From positions 4,870,001 to 4,934,000 of the forward strand of contig CM075693.1 of assembly GCA_037954015.1 (NCBI GenBank): a stretch of DNA of 64,000 bases. The letters run 5' to 3'. Below are positions 12,401-24,564 of the stretch, piece after piece. This stretch comes from Psophocarpus tetragonolobus (taxonomy: Eukaryota; Streptophyta; Magnoliopsida; Fabales; Fabaceae). The translations under genes were made by a program, and so were the position numbers. The notes under the pieces were generated by a model, which worked only from the letters and a program-made list of their open reading frames with translations, ran no database searches and had not been told where the DNA came from. Position 1 is the stretch's first letter. Each line of letters starts with the position of its first letter.

Positions 12401-15188
12401 TGATAACAACATATTCATGAACAGTTTGATAATGCTTTGAAAATCAAGCTTTCTTCAATTTATTCACAAATTACGGCTTTTTTCAGCTATTGAGTGTATT
12501 ATTTTGGACATAGTAAAAGAGAATGAGACTTAGCACTTCCTTTTTGAAGTTTAATTTTATTTAGATCATTTGATGTTCTAAGGGGTAACCTTGAAATGTG
12601 TGATTGATTAGTTGATAGTTGTGGGTGATGTGATTCTATGGATTGGATTTTAAAGTTTTAATGTCTTCTTTCATTTTTGGTTAATTTTTTGTAGTCATAC
12701 AAAATAAAATTGGAATCTTATGATGATAAATACTTCACGAGCTAAAGCATGGTAGTTAAATCACGATACGAATTGTGTATTGAAAAACTTATCTTATGAA
12801 TTGAGTCGAATCATAATATATCATGAATCGTGAAATTCATGATCAAAATTGTTAGTTATAGGTTGTTTATAAGTTATTAGTTATAGATGAGTTTGTGAGC
12901 CTTTATTTTTGAAGGATCGAAACGAGCAATTAAATAGCTAAATGGAGTACATGCATTAAATGAATGGGCAACAAATAAAGTACTCGAATAATCAAATAGA
13001 AGTTTATAAATGTTCCTTTAATTTTTTTCATTTAACAATTAAGATGATATGACTATTCTATTTTTTCACGAGAATTGGTGAAAGAAAACTAAAATCTAAT
13101 GAATAGATGAATCTTCAGCTGTAAGATTCACATGATTCTTTCATGTATTGTAATATACAAAGTCATTTGAGATACATCTCAAAATACATATCGATGGATA
13201 GTCAAATCATAAGAATTGAATTATGAAAATTGTTATATTCTGATAACTATGAGCTCAAGTATTTTAGAAGAATGGTATCAGTGTAAGCTTGTAATCATGT
13301 TAAGGAAGATGCTTCTTAGCTTCGGTCCTGTTTGGTTTTAGGAAACATTTTGTTTTTGTAAATAATTACAAAAATGCTACCTTGTTTTCACATTTCTTCC
13401 AGTTTTAAAAAATTTGTCCAGACAGTGGAAACAAGCAATTGTGATGTATTTCATTATGTGCTTTCCTTTCGATAAACTGCAATGCATATGCACTTAATTT
13501 TCTTGACATTTGTAAATCACTTTTCAACAGGTCATCTAGTGGAAAGTATATTCTTCCATGGATCTACAGCATATCAGTGAATCACAGTGACAATATCATT
13601 GCTCAGGAATCTTTGACACATACACTTGATTCCTTAGACAAGGTATAATAGGTTTAATTTTTCTTTCTCATTTATTTGCTAGGTTTCAGCACTCTGCAAT
13701 CTCAACTTTAAATTCATCATGCTTTATTTAAAACATAGAATTCAAATCTTAAGTCTCCATTTGGTTTAACTTATTTTTGACTTAAAAGTTATTTATAAGG
13801 AGAAACTGAGTTGAACAGTATTTATACTTAAAATTTTGAAGTGTTTATTTTACAATATAGATTCTTATTTTATCAACGTATTTTTTCATTAGACAATAAA
13901 AAGAATAATTTATCAACAAGGTTTAACTTAATGAATTTTTAAGCTATAAAATGAAATTTGACTAACAATTTATACTTATTTTTTTTAAGTTCTAATTTTT
14001 TCCTTTAGCTTTTCTTAAAAGCTAAAATCAAGCCAAGCCAAACAGAGCTTAAATATACTTCCTCTAATTTAAATCTGCAACTTCTGCTATTATTCCTTGT
14101 ATAATGAATGCTTAATTAACATCCTAATATGACATGTGCAACTTATGTTGAGTTTCGTCACATGGTTAACTTAACTGTTGTATTTTTATGATTAGACTTG
14201 AAAGATAATGAAATGGCCAAAGGATCAGTTAATTTAACTTGGCTTATTAAAATTATATTATATATTATTATGCATAGAAATATCTGACATGGCTTATGTC
14301 ATTTATATTGTAATTTGTTCTTTTTCTAATATGCATGCCTTTCTTTTTTATCAGTTTCTGGCCTATCCATAGTATTTGGCCAACCAAGTAGTCACTTGAC
14401 ATTATGGTTGGGATAGTTGACTAAGTTAATATGACGAAACTACAATGTCTGACATGCCTGACTAATTTCTTAAAGTGTATTGAAGTTGCATTTACAGTTT
14501 TGCACGTCCATTATAAATTTCCTGTTTAAAAACTGAAACTTTAACATGCCTTTATATTCTGATTTTATACAACAATATTCCTCTAGCAGTTCTGGGGCGG
14601 GAATGAAAACATGGCTTGAAAAATTTATCTGATTATTTCTCTTATACAAGTTTGTAATGAAGCATGCAATGGGAATAAGGATAGGCTATGGATTAGCAAC
14701 AATGGGACGTGTTAATATTGATTGGGAATTTATTAGTATTTTTTTAAAAAAATAAAACTAAGTTTACTGTGATTTGTTTCTTGTCAACTTTGCTTCTCCA
14801 GCTCATTCTGATTTTCTGGTGCCTTCTGGTTTTGAGTGATATATTTTTACTTTGATAAATGTATGAGAATTTGAAGTTTATCTGCTCTTTTCAGATTTCC
14901 AAATTTAGAGGGGCAACTCATCAGTCTTTGTTGCAATTATCAGGTCGTCTGCAACTGGTGACATCACAGGTACTGTCACATTTTCTAAATTTAGTTTGGC
15001 AGTCTGCTGAATGTTATTGGTTTTTGGGGGGGCTTAATAAAATTTACTTTCAGATTGACAAGGCATTGGCAACTGAGACTAGAAGGGTGCAAGAACTCCA
15101 AGCAGAAGAAAGTGAAGATGAAGATAAAGATGAATATTATCACGAGGAAGATGATGCTTCTGAAATAAGTACTGATGATGAAAGCTAG
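6429..15188 (+). CDS. WDR43: WD40/Utp12-domain nucleolar protein, WDR43/UTP5-like (12 exons, 619 aa)
   Basis: Predicted subunit of the t-UTP/UTP-A part of the small-subunit processome, which supports rRNA transcription and early 18S pre-rRNA processing in the nucleolus. Exons: 6429-6518, 6602-6745, 6857-6972, 7351-7505, 7930-8018, 8147-8693, 8982-9140, 11382-11539, 11693-11772, 13531-13642, 14895-14969, 15054-15188. All junctions are GT-AG and the frame stays open (1860 nt). Residues about 10-290 hold WD-type repeats ('GDGRVKIWDTLRGQ' at the first junction, 'GERYVAIWRIDGA' in exon 6). Residues about 445-550 form a Utp12 helical domain ('LLKGIDLEATVPVKK', 'EAFKLLEALLAAWKSR', 'ILPWIYSI'). Residues about 590-619 are a Glu/Asp-rich tail. 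The start is the first ATG of the frame and gives the usual short N-terminus before the first blade. Intron 7 (2.2 kb) carries a hAT insertion and a MITE, intron 10 another MITE. Splicing looks intact. The symbol is given by similarity from memory. Confidence 0.9.
9666..10393. mobile_element. Non-autonomous hAT-type element in WDR43 intron 7
   Basis: A 728-bp insertion is flanked by the perfect 8-bp direct repeat CTTGTCAG (9658-9665 and 10394-10401). Its ends are imperfect inverted repeats: the left starts TAAGGGTGGAAATGGAC and the reverse complement of the right starts TAAGGATAGAAATGGAT. An 8-bp duplication and G-rich termini of this kind are characteristic of hAT elements. There is no transposase frame, so it must have moved in trans. 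It lies wholly within the intron. Confidence 0.85.
10821..11158. mobile_element. MITE-like element with inverted ends in WDR43 intron 7
   Basis: The left end GTTTGTTTCATGGAATC and the right end (reverse complement GTTTGTTTCAGAATCG) are inverted. The next blocks, TTTCTGGGAATAT on the left and TTCCTGGGAATAT on the right, are inverted as well. No target duplication was recognised and no protein is encoded. Confidence 0.55.
13753..14048. mobile_element. MITE-like element in WDR43 intron 10
   Basis: The ends are inverted: GTCTCCATTTGGTTTAACTT on the left, and GCTCTGTTTGGCTTGGCTT as the reverse complement of the right. Both sides are flanked by TTAA (13749-13752, 14049-14052). A TTA/TAA-type duplication with GTTTGG termini suggests a PIF/Harbinger (Tourist-like) MITE. 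Confidence 0.55.
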
Positions 15189-15563
15189 TCTGATTTTTTG
15201 GATAGGTAATTAATTACATGCATAAAAAAGTTCTCATGGCTTATGCATTTGTGCATGCCAAAATTGGTAGAAGTAGATAGGTTGTTTGGATTTGGCAGTG
15301 AGGAACCAAAAATCATGGGGCATCATGAAAAGCAACTTGTGTTGTTTTTCCTTCAACGTGGAAAATCTGAATTGATTTTGGCAAAACCAAATTAAAACCA
15401 AACATGCTAAAATGTGGTTAGATAAAGATGATTTTAACTTAGTCTGATGATCCTGAAACTCTCATTCTACGACTTTATTCATATTTCTCCACAAGGTTGG
15501 GAATTTAGAATCTTCTTTTGAGATTGCTCAAAATTATTGTTGATAATGTATTGTTTTCTTTTG

Positions 15564-15755
15564 CCACCTATTGCCAACATAGTAGTCAACAGCGGATAAA
15601 TGCTGTAGCAGGATAGTGGTAGTGGGATGACCACCATTTTGATCCTTAAGTATGTGTGTCCACCTATTGCCAACATAATAGTCAACAGTGGATAAATGCT
15701 ATAGTAGGATAGCGGTAGTGGGATGACTGCCATTTTGATCCTTAAGTATGTGTCT
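15564..15755. repeat. Tandem duplication, two 96-bp units
   Basis: Copies start CCACCTATTGCCAACAT at 15564 and 15660 and end near AAGTATGTGT. They differ at few positions, so this is a fairly recent duplication. It lies about 375 bp past the WD40 gene stop. The reverse-strand frame through it has no protein-like features beyond the repetition. Confidence 0.9.
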
Positions 15756-17001
15756 GTGTGTGCTATGAAAAATAAAGAAAAAACATCTACAATTAAAAAC
15801 GTATTCTTCTCAAGTTTTATAATCAAGAGTTCCTAAACAGCAGAAACTGCATAATAATCAATCACCATGTCCAAAACAGCAAGCATCAGGAAATAAATTC
15901 AAGTAAGCAAAAGTCTAAACAGAGAAGAAAGAAGAAATCTAAATAAAAAACAGAAGAATGGAAGCTGGTAGCAGGCATTGTTGGAGACGTTTCTGGACAT
16001 GACGTTAGAATTAAGGATGGTTGAGAGCAGAGTATGAATGATTGTTGCGGGAGTATTGCCAAATAGGGGGGTGGGGAATAAAAAATGTAGGTTAAAATTG
16101 TAAATGAGTAGTTGTATTTTTTACCTTTCATTAAAAAAAAAGAAGACTAACAGGCCAAAAACAACATTGTTTGGGTGTGTCTATGATGCTCCAACTGTAA
16201 ATCAGAAATCGCAACCGTGAAGGCCTCAAGAAGGGGCGATTTTGCACAACTGTGGCTGCAAAAGGAGAACTAATCTCTACATGAAGTGTCAGTGTTAACA
16301 TCTTTGGTTTTTCATTTTCCTATCTTATTTTTGTTTTCCCCATCTCGGTTGTTTTTAGTAACCAACATAATTCTAACTATCATGTAAGTCATATATGCTT
16401 ATTAATTTGGAATTTCTTTGGCGAATAATTAGTAATTGGAGTTTTACTATTAACTTTACAGATTGGGTTTCAGGTTGTCCGTTTGTGGCTGACATAGATG
16501 CATGGAGGAGTGGAAGCTGTATTTCTTCCAGCTTCTTATTCACAATTTTGTTGCTATATAGATAGATACTTCCTCTGATAATGAAATTTTGATGTTATCC
16601 AAAATTGTTAAAAATGATGCGGCCTCTAATTTATGTAATTTGAGTTTTATGTACTTATAAGTAAAAATACATAAATATAGTTCGGGCATATTTACTACAT
16701 GTTTGAAGACATGCTCAAAATACTATGATTAAGAATTTGTATCTTCCAGATCTACAACAACTTTGATTTGTGATAGCTTTGCATACCCCATATTGGCCTA
16801 CTCATAGCAAATTACCTGCCAGATTTCTTTTGGGCTATATTTACAGATATATACCTAAACATATTCACGTCACATGCAAACTATTCTTATTTTCTATCTT
16901 AAAATTATACAGTTTTACGAATTCTCTTCCACAACTCACTTATCAAGACATGGAAGCATAAGAAAGTCTTTACTTTTCATGAGCAGCAAGTGACCTCCTT
17001 A
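15756..17001. other. Intergenic region between the convergent WD40 and HIPP genes
   Basis: No supported gene. It should contain the downstream sequences of both neighbours, which face each other. The frames at 15886-16131 (-) and 16770-16961 (+) are short and resemble nothing I know. Confidence 0.6.
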
Positions 17002-17993
17002 CTAGACAATGCAACATGCATTAGGATTGTCATCGCTGAACATGGATGCGATGCTTACATTGTCGTTTTGATAATCTCTACTGTAGTCTTCTATACAATT
17101 GTAATGAGTGTGTTGTGATGGTGATCTGACATATTCGTATTCCGTCACATATGATGAAGGCATGTAGGTATTATAGCTGTGTGTCACATACAATGATTGG
17201 GAAGGCTCTTGTAGAAATACAGGGCCATTATGGTATCTTTGCCAGTGCTCAGCATGGTTGTAGCCAGAACTGAATCTGTTAACATTGTTAGGTAGATGGT
17301 GTGTCACATGAACCTGTTCTAGTTCTTGTGTTACTATGTTCTGCCACTGTCCCGTGGCATTCCTCTGTGTAGGTTTGTGCGGTGTTGCTTCAGGTGGTGG
17401 TTCACGTGGTTCTGAGGGGGGGCTTGCTGGGGGTGGTGAAGCTTGTGCTGTGGTTGGTGTTGATGTTTGTGCTGGTGGTGGTGATGTTGCATTTGGGAAT
17501 GGTGCATTTTCTTTTGTTTCTGATTGTGTTGGTTTAGATGGATTAGTTAGTTCAATACTAGAGCAAATGGTGGCATTCTTCTTCGTCTTCTTAATTGCTT
17601 TGACAACTTGTTCTGGATCTGCCCATCCAACAATTGTGACCTTTTGTCGACGTATATCTACGCGAAGATCATGTATACCTGCAAAAAGAGAAAGTTCATA
17701 AAATAAATTGACGATATTGCTGCGCCATTTGGAAGGGAGATCTTGTATATATGTAACTACCGGGAATGCCATTTAGTGCTTTTTTAATCTTTTGCGCGCA
17801 CCCATTGCAGTCCACTCTGACCTGTATCTCTGTGACACGACGATGTGCCTGCATTTGATGGATCATCCACTCTTGAAGACAATGCATGCCAAATGTTTAA
17901 ATTGATCGAAAATCGCAAAAGAAAAATAAAATATTGAATTGGCATGTAAATCGACAATATATGCTTGAATATTACCTGAGTCCCCCAAGCCAT
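17002..17993 (-). CDS. Heavy metal-associated isoprenylated plant protein (HIPP), 260 aa
   Basis: Predicted metal-binding protein with one HMA (Atx1-like) domain and a C-terminal prenylation signal, so probably membrane-associated. Three exons on the minus strand: 17993-17976 (only six codons, MAWGTQ), 17848-17761 and 17678-17002, with GT-AG junctions. The HMA domain spans residues about 10-75. It starts 'VTEIQVRVDCNGCAQKIKKA' with the metal-binding CNGC at residues 20-23, and continues after the second intron with 'GWADPEQVVKAIKKT'. A Pro/Thr/Ser-rich linker (about 90-140) and a Tyr/His/Asn-rich region follow. The protein ends CCIV, a CaaX box with Cys257 as the expected lipid site. HMA fold, rich linker and CaaX end together define the HIPP family. 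The tiny first exon is chosen because it supplies the only nearby ATG that splices in frame to the HMA start. Metal preference cannot be told from sequence. Confidence 0.85.
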
Positions 17994-20770
17994 GAAGGCA
18001 TTGAGCTGTGAAATTAGAGAAAGCAAGAGATATGGTTTTTGTTTTAAGAATGTGGATTATGGATGAAGAACCTGTAAATGGAATCTATCTGTTCATGCCT
18101 TACACGGGCAAGGAATACGTAAAGGCAAGACAAGAGACGTGGGAAATGCAAGGAATCATTTTGTTTTTGGCGGCAAAGGGGAGAGTAATGGTATTATTTG
18201 GTTGGTCCACGGAAGAGGGGTGATGATTCGGAAAAGAATCCAGAGGCTGTCTACGTTTAATCCCGAATCTCATTGTTATCTTTAATTGAGAATTTGAGAG
18301 CATATCTAAATACCAAGACTTCCTACAAAATGTTGGCAATAAATAATGCTTTCATCAGATATATTTATTAAACATGACATTTTATTTACCGAAGAAGGCA
18401 AATTATATATGGTTTGTGACTTAAGCAATGTATCACCTTAGTTGGGAGGATCAAACTTTGAACTTGACATTTCTAAAGAGTTTTAATACCTATATTCATC
18501 AGATTAATATTTATTATAAATACATTTTGAATTGGACTTTCTGAAATATAGAAAATGGACGTAAATATCGTTTTGATGGCCGTACATGAACCAAAACCCC
18601 TCTACAAATGCACTCATTGTTTTGGTGCTCATTGGTTTTGTTAATCCATTCATATTAAAAAATTTGGGTGCAAGAGACTAACATTACAGGACATTTCGTG
18701 AGTTCCGATTTGCAAGGAAGAAAACTTGCACAAACATGAATCAAATCCTTAAAGCTTTACCCCGGAGAATGTCAACCGCAGTTTGCTTTTCTGCTCTCAC
18801 ACTATTAATTTTGGACAACTCCATACTAAATAAAGTTGTTATATCACCCAGCTTGAAAATCTTTGCATAATTTACATGTATTTAAGTATAAAAAGTTGTA
18901 CATGTCCTTAATTTAAAACTTCTGTTCTTTTCCATAAATCCCCTTTCATCAAGTGGTGGTTTGTTTCATAGTTAAGAAGAATAATTACCATTTATACACT
19001 CTCAGTAAGTCAGCATGACCTCAAATCAATCCTTACCTTGTGAAACCGTGTGTGCAGTGAAAAAGCCATTTTGTGGCAAAAGGAAAAAAAAAAAAGAAAA
19101 AAAAAAAGAAAGAGAAAAAAGGAAAGAATGAAAATTTCACTTCTATGTGTCACACTTATGAAAATTTCACAATGCCTTATGCTTAAATCATACCATGCAA
19201 TTTCTATAAGTTTTGATATCTTACTACAAATTTAGTATCCAATTGTAGCTGCTCTGACAGAGTTAGATATAAGTATATTCTAAGTTAGCGTATTTGTTAG
19301 TATAAAAGAAAGTGTAATTGGTTTTTTAGATGAAAATTTTTATCTTTAGAGGGAGATTATATTTTTTTTTCACGTAAAACTATTTCTTTAGTCTTGCTAT
19401 AATTTTTCTCTTATTTGCTAAACGTTTTCATGTAAAATTATTGTGTTAATTCCTATTTTTCCATCTCTTATTTTAGTTGTGAATTAATATTTTATTACTC
19501 TAGTATTTGTTAAAAAAAAATAAAATAGAGAGCAATTCAAAGTATTAAAGAAAGAAGAGTAAAATATAATGAGAAAATATTAAACTCTTTCTTTATATGA
19601 CTTTTATAATATTGATGGGTACAATCAAATCATCAACAAACTTATCATATTATTAGAGTTGTGATTGAATACATGTAAAATAGTATATAAATATTAAACT
19701 CAAATATAAATATATAAAAAGAGTAACAAAACTGAAATGATATATTTTTTATTTAAAATTCAAATTTTTGCTCTTAATAAATTCTTAAGACTAAGAGTTT
19801 TAAATAAAAAACTAACAAGAACTTATTGAATAAAATAAGTAGTACGATCAACAACTATAAATTACTTTTCTTAAACAAAAACAACATTTAACTAAATTTG
19901 TAAGAACCACATAATGTACACAAATATTTAATTATAACAGGTGGCAACAGTATCCATACATAAGTGAATAACATATAAGAATTCAAAATTGAACATTTGT
20001 CAATTAAAACGCTAACATAACAAAAAACTATCTACTTTACCTAAGTGAACAACATATAAGAATTAAAAAAGAAACATTAGTTCACAGGGTGGTATTCACG
20101 CTCCCTTTGCCAGATATGCCATGCTCTTCTTAAAGAGGAAGAGGAGAAATTTCTGCGAGTCTAAAGTTTGTTAGGATGCATGCCTTGAATTGCCATTTTT
20201 TTTATTCATTATGATGGAAAGGTGTAGAGAAAGTGAAAAACCCTAAATGACAAAATACTGAAAATTTATCTTTTGGCATCAGTAAACCCTTCCATCTCTG
20301 AAACAGAAGAAATTATGTTAATCAAGACCTCTGGTCCCCTTATATTATTATGTCATACATGATGACTTAAATGGGTCGATATGAACTTGTGATATTTAGA
20401 ACAAAATTCTTGGAACCTAAACTCAGGTATGCCCAATATGTTAATACCATCCGAGTAGTATTGGCTCATATGATTGTGATTCAAAGTCTTCGCGTGTGTT
20501 TGTTTTCTCTGTTTACTTCTCCATAATTACATTGGAATTCATGTAAAGGTATAACAAAACACTCTTCAACTCTTTGTTACTACCAAAGTACACATATTTT
20601 TTCCAGACCACTAGCCCTTTTTGGTTGTCCATGCAATAAGGACTTATTAAGAAATTCAAGGCTTTGCAACCATTCTAAACAACCTTACATTTTGTTGAGT
20701 ACTGTTACTATAAATTTTAACAAGTCTGTATATCTTATGATATATGGCACAATAACAAATAAATAAATAA
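17994..20770. other. Intergenic region upstream of HIPP and downstream of PR-10
   Basis: No gene is supported. The first few hundred bases should hold the HIPP promoter and 5' leader (minus strand). A purine-rich A/AG run lies at about 19080-19130. The rest is AT-rich with no recognisable element. Confidence 0.55.
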
Positions 20771-21354
20771 TTAGGCATACACTTGTGGGTTCTCCTGCAG
20801 GTATGACTCCACAACTTTGTAAATTGCAATAGTGCTTTCCCTTCCTTCCTTTACGGCTTCCTCTTTAACAACAAACTCTCCAATAGTGTTGTAATTAGTT
20901 GTCATTTTGCAGAGACAACCTCCATCACTAGTGGCTTCAAACTTTACCTCATAACCTATAGACTCAAGGTTGTCACCCAAAGGATCCCCTTCAATCATAG
21001 TGTATTTGCAAAGCAAGTTGTCCTTATCAAGCACATCAATCCTGTGTTTCAGATATTTGAAGGGGCTAGCTGCATAAAAAGAAATACATAACAAGTTAAT
21101 TCAAGAAATATAGAGAAGTGAGTGTGACCTCTTTCAGTTCAGCTTGTCTATGACATCTTTAATTGCTAACCTTCATTGAAGTTAACTTGTTCAATGCTTC
21201 CAGCTTCCCCATCTCCTTGGATTACATTCACATCTTTTACAAACTGAGGTAAGAGCTTCGGAAGCAAGTTTCTGGAGTCTACGATCAAGGCCTTGAACAT
21301 GCGTGATGGGGCAACAGAGGAGGTGTATTCCTGTGTAAAGGTTGTGACTCCCAT
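20771..21354 (-). CDS. PR-10 / Bet v 1 family protein, 160 aa
   Basis: Small cytosolic protein of the Bet v 1 fold, a hydrophobic-ligand carrier often induced by pathogens or stress in legumes. Two exons: 21354-21171 and 21069-20771, with a 101-bp intron after codon 61, first base, the usual PR-10 intron position. The protein starts MGVTTFTQEY. The glycine-rich loop is GDGEAG at residues 47-52 (the commonest form in the family is GDGGPG). Next come 'FKYLKHRIDVLD' and the Bet v 1 core 'IGYEVKFEATSDGG', and the protein ends 'YLQENPQVYA'. Its length is normal for the family and all frames are intact, so it is probably functional. The second PR-10 gene (42805-43366) and the partial third (63862 onward) share its strand. 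Ligand and inducer cannot be inferred. Confidence 0.92.
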
Positions 21355-22996
21355 AGTGAATTTTGCAGATTGCAGAAATCTCAGGGAATCAAAGTTGTGA
21401 ATGGTAGATGCTAGATCCAGAGGGAAAGACTTGTGTTTTAAAGGTCCAGAAACCTCTATATGAAGTGAGTTTCGTGGAAATGAGGCCTTTGATTGAATTG
21501 GATAAGTTTGGAAGTGAGACTCAAATGGACCTTTATTTGGTAGTTAAGAATACCGAATGAGAATTTTCTTAAGTGAAGACCTACAATCTTTGTGGCTGCT
21601 ACACGTATTTTAGTTTCAGAAATAAGCTTATTTTACAAACTTATGGCCCCACGCATGGGTGGATGGTTGAAGGATCAGGCCATTTGCCAACATTTTATAG
21701 ACTTGGATTCATACAATTCACATTAAGGATCAAAATAGTTGTATACCTACTCGGGTAAGCTGAGAACAGCAGGTTAATGTGTTATTCACACCGTAAAAAA
21801 TGAGGAAATGGAGAAAGCAAACAAACATCCCTTTGGTTACTTTTAATGGAGGTAAGAGGTAGCACCAAGGCCTGGGTCAACAGTCAAAATTCAACAAATG
21901 GAAACCAAGAAATTGGTTAACCTTACGTCAATATAAGAAAGAGGTTTGTAAACATCAATTTCAATTTGCTCTTTCAAAGATCGAAGATGATATCTAGGTC
22001 ATTATTGAAAGATTTTTACATGTATCCAGTTTTTTGAATTTTTTTTCGGTTGTTTGCATACTACATTGCTAATGCAATTGTATAATTACGAGTGCACGTT
22101 GTTTTGTAGTTTTCCTTTCTCTCCTTTCTCATACCTGACAATATAATATAACTTTTTATGTGATACCCAAATTTTTTTAAAAGTGAAACATCATCTTGTT
22201 CTGCTAAAGATCAAATACACAAGTTTTTAAAAAATTTTAAGAGGCATTTGAGTTTTTTGTATTTTTGTTGTTGTTTGTATGTAGGTCTCTAAGTTACTAA
22301 TGAGGATGAATAACTTCCCAATCAATAGTTAACCACTGTGTTGCATGATACCCACCTTGTAAAGGGAGAAACTTTACTATTGTTTGAATTCTCATATTTT
22401 CGGTAAAATATCAAATTAATATATGGAACCAAGTTCCTAGAATCATTTAACAAATCAAACAAATAGTTTGACAACCCCTTATTTCACAACACTCAACTCT
22501 TCCCCCTTCCATGTTGGAACCTTCTTGTCCTTCGACACGACCCAACTACAACTGCCCACCCTTTATAATCCAACATAATCTATCACCTCGCAACACCCCT
22601 CATGAAAACATAGGGTACCAAATAGGATCGTCCAGTTCCTTTAGAACTTATCACTAGTATATCCGTCTTTCTGTTAAACATGATATATTGAACTTATAAA
22701 TCATTAGATCCTTTTTATGAATATCAATTAAGTATCGTAAGTAAATTGCTTCTGGTTGTTCAATCATTTGATAACCATAGTTATTCTTTGATAAATGATA
22801 ACTGTGAATCAAAATCAATAGAATTTGATCAATCCTTGAACATGCAAATCTCTTGGAGTCATTGTAAGATTAAAAAATAGAAAAACTTGAATGAGAAACA
22901 AAAAAGTAAATAAAAGAGAAAACACATACAAAAAATGAGAAAGAGTTGTGTGGTAGATTATGAAATTAAAGACGGAAAATTGTCGGTTATCCATCC
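21355..22996. other. Promoter-side and intergenic region of the first PR-10 gene
   Basis: The first 200-300 bases (minus strand) should contain the PR-10 promoter. A CATATAG string near 21455 could be its TATA element but is weak. No other gene or recognised repeat was found. Confidence 0.45.
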
Positions 22997-23290
22997 AATT
23001 AATTGATGTAACATTTGGATTTTTAAAAGTAATTAGGCTATTTTAGATTTGATGTAACACTATTTTTAATTTAAAATATTATAAATTTTTGTGGTTTAAA
23101 TTAATAATAGCTTGATTATTTAAAGAAAATGGTAACATCCATGTCCTTTAAAGGATTGTTAGAGACTATTATAACATTTTAAACCATCAAACTATTATTA
23201 AATTTGAACAATAAAACTATTACAATATTTTAAATTAAAATCCAAAACATCTAAATTACTTTCAAAATCCAAATGTTACATAAATTAAAT
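22997..23290. repeat. Foldback (MITE-like) inverted repeat
   Basis: Both ends carry the same block in opposite orientation: GATGTAACATTTGGATTTT on the left and, as reverse complement, TATGTAACATTTGGATTTT on the right. Homology continues inward through TTTAAAATATT and AATAATAG(C/T)TTGAT towards a centre near 23140. No coding capacity. Confidence 0.75.
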
Positions 23291-23400
23291 GAATAAGTGA
23301 TAGTTTTTCTTCTTTATTTCATTTATCCACCACACAATTATTTTTTTTATCATAAGAACTTTTGTAAATATTTTAATTTAAAAAATTAAATAAAAGAAAA

Positions 23401-23850
23401 AATAGGTGTCACATAAACAATTGAATTATTACATATGAAAGAAGGATAGCTAGCACAACAACTAATTGTTGACCGTACAGTTGCCTAATGTCGTTAGTAG
23501 TTGAGAGATCTACCTACGATAAAAACTTTCAATGACTTAAATGCTTCTAAAAATCTTTCAAGGATTTTGACGTTACTGCTTTAATCTTTTTAAGAAGTAA
23601 AATATTGTTTCACTCTTAAAAAAACTTAAATAAAAATAAAGTAGGTGCTAAGTAAGTAGTTGGATTGCTTGAATGAGAAAAATAGTCTACTAGTACAACA
23701 GTTAATTGTTGACTGTGCAATTGCATAACATTGCTAATGACAAAGAGACCTACGTGCAATGATTTGAATATCTCTAAAAAGTTTTTAAAAACCTAAATGT
23801 CACTGTTCCAATATTTTAGAAATGGTGTTTCACATGATAAATTAAAAATG
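23401..23850. repeat. Tandem duplication, two diverged ~237-bp units
   Basis: Units start with TAGGTG(T/C) near 23401 and 23639. They share blocks such as CTAGCACAACAACTAATTG / CTAGTACAACAGTTAATTG and GAGA(T/C)CTAC. The second unit is directly followed by the hAT-type insertion at 23865. Confidence 0.7.
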
Positions 23851-23864
23851 ATAACAGTTGTGAC

Positions 23865-24556
23865 TAGGGATGGCAAAAATATTCGTGCCCGCGAATACCT
23901 GTGGATAAAACCTGCGAAAATATCGGTACGGATAATATAAATGGGTACCCGCCACCCGCAGGTACGAGTTTTTTTCTACCTGCTTCTTAACGGGCATGTG
24001 TTTGGTATCATAGCACCCGTACCTGCGGATACCCGCTACCCACTAAACTAAAATAAAATATATATAAGTTAAAAAAGATAATATTTTTGGAAAATAAATC
24101 AAATTAAAATATTAATTATCAAAATTCATTGATATCAATCTTATTTTTTTATGAAAACTTCATAGTTAATAAAATTATTTATTATAAAAGTGCCGATAAT
24201 ATAAAATAAAGATTTTATTTTATTTGTATTAAATATTTTCTTATAACATATTATATTAATCTACTTTTAGATCTAATTAATGTTGTAGAAACTAATATAA
24301 TTTTATTTTCAGATTTTTCAAAAAATAAATAATTTATTTGATAAAACTTCTTATAAAAATATTTAATTTTAAAAAAATTATTTTTTAAAATATCCATGGG
24401 TACCCGTGGATACCCGCGGGTATTAAAAAAATCCACAAATATTTCTATAGCGGGTACCAGACGGGTTTTTAACAGGTAACGGGTGACACATTTTTGTAGC
24501 GGGTCGGGTGGTGGGTAACCACTACCCCTACTCGCCCCGACCCGTTGCCATTCCTA
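23865..24556. mobile_element. Non-autonomous hAT-type element
   Basis: A 692-bp insertion is flanked by the perfect 8-bp repeat GTTGTGAC (23857-23864 and 24557-24564). The left terminus starts TAGGGATGGCAAAAATATTC and the reverse complement of the right starts TAGGAATGGCAACGGGT. GC-rich subterminal blocks with repeated GGGTACCCG / ATACCCGC motifs flank an AT-rich core. No transposase. A related but truncated sequence lies at 62190-62645. Confidence 0.88.
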
Positions 24557-24564
24557 GTTGTGAC

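Noticed and set aside
15479..15826. 115-residue minus frame with an internal repeat
   Set aside because: The repeat is the 96-bp tandem DNA duplication, with no sign of coding constraint.
17336..17701. 121-residue Gly/Val-rich plus-strand frame
   Set aside because: It is the antisense shadow of the Pro-rich part of the HIPP gene.
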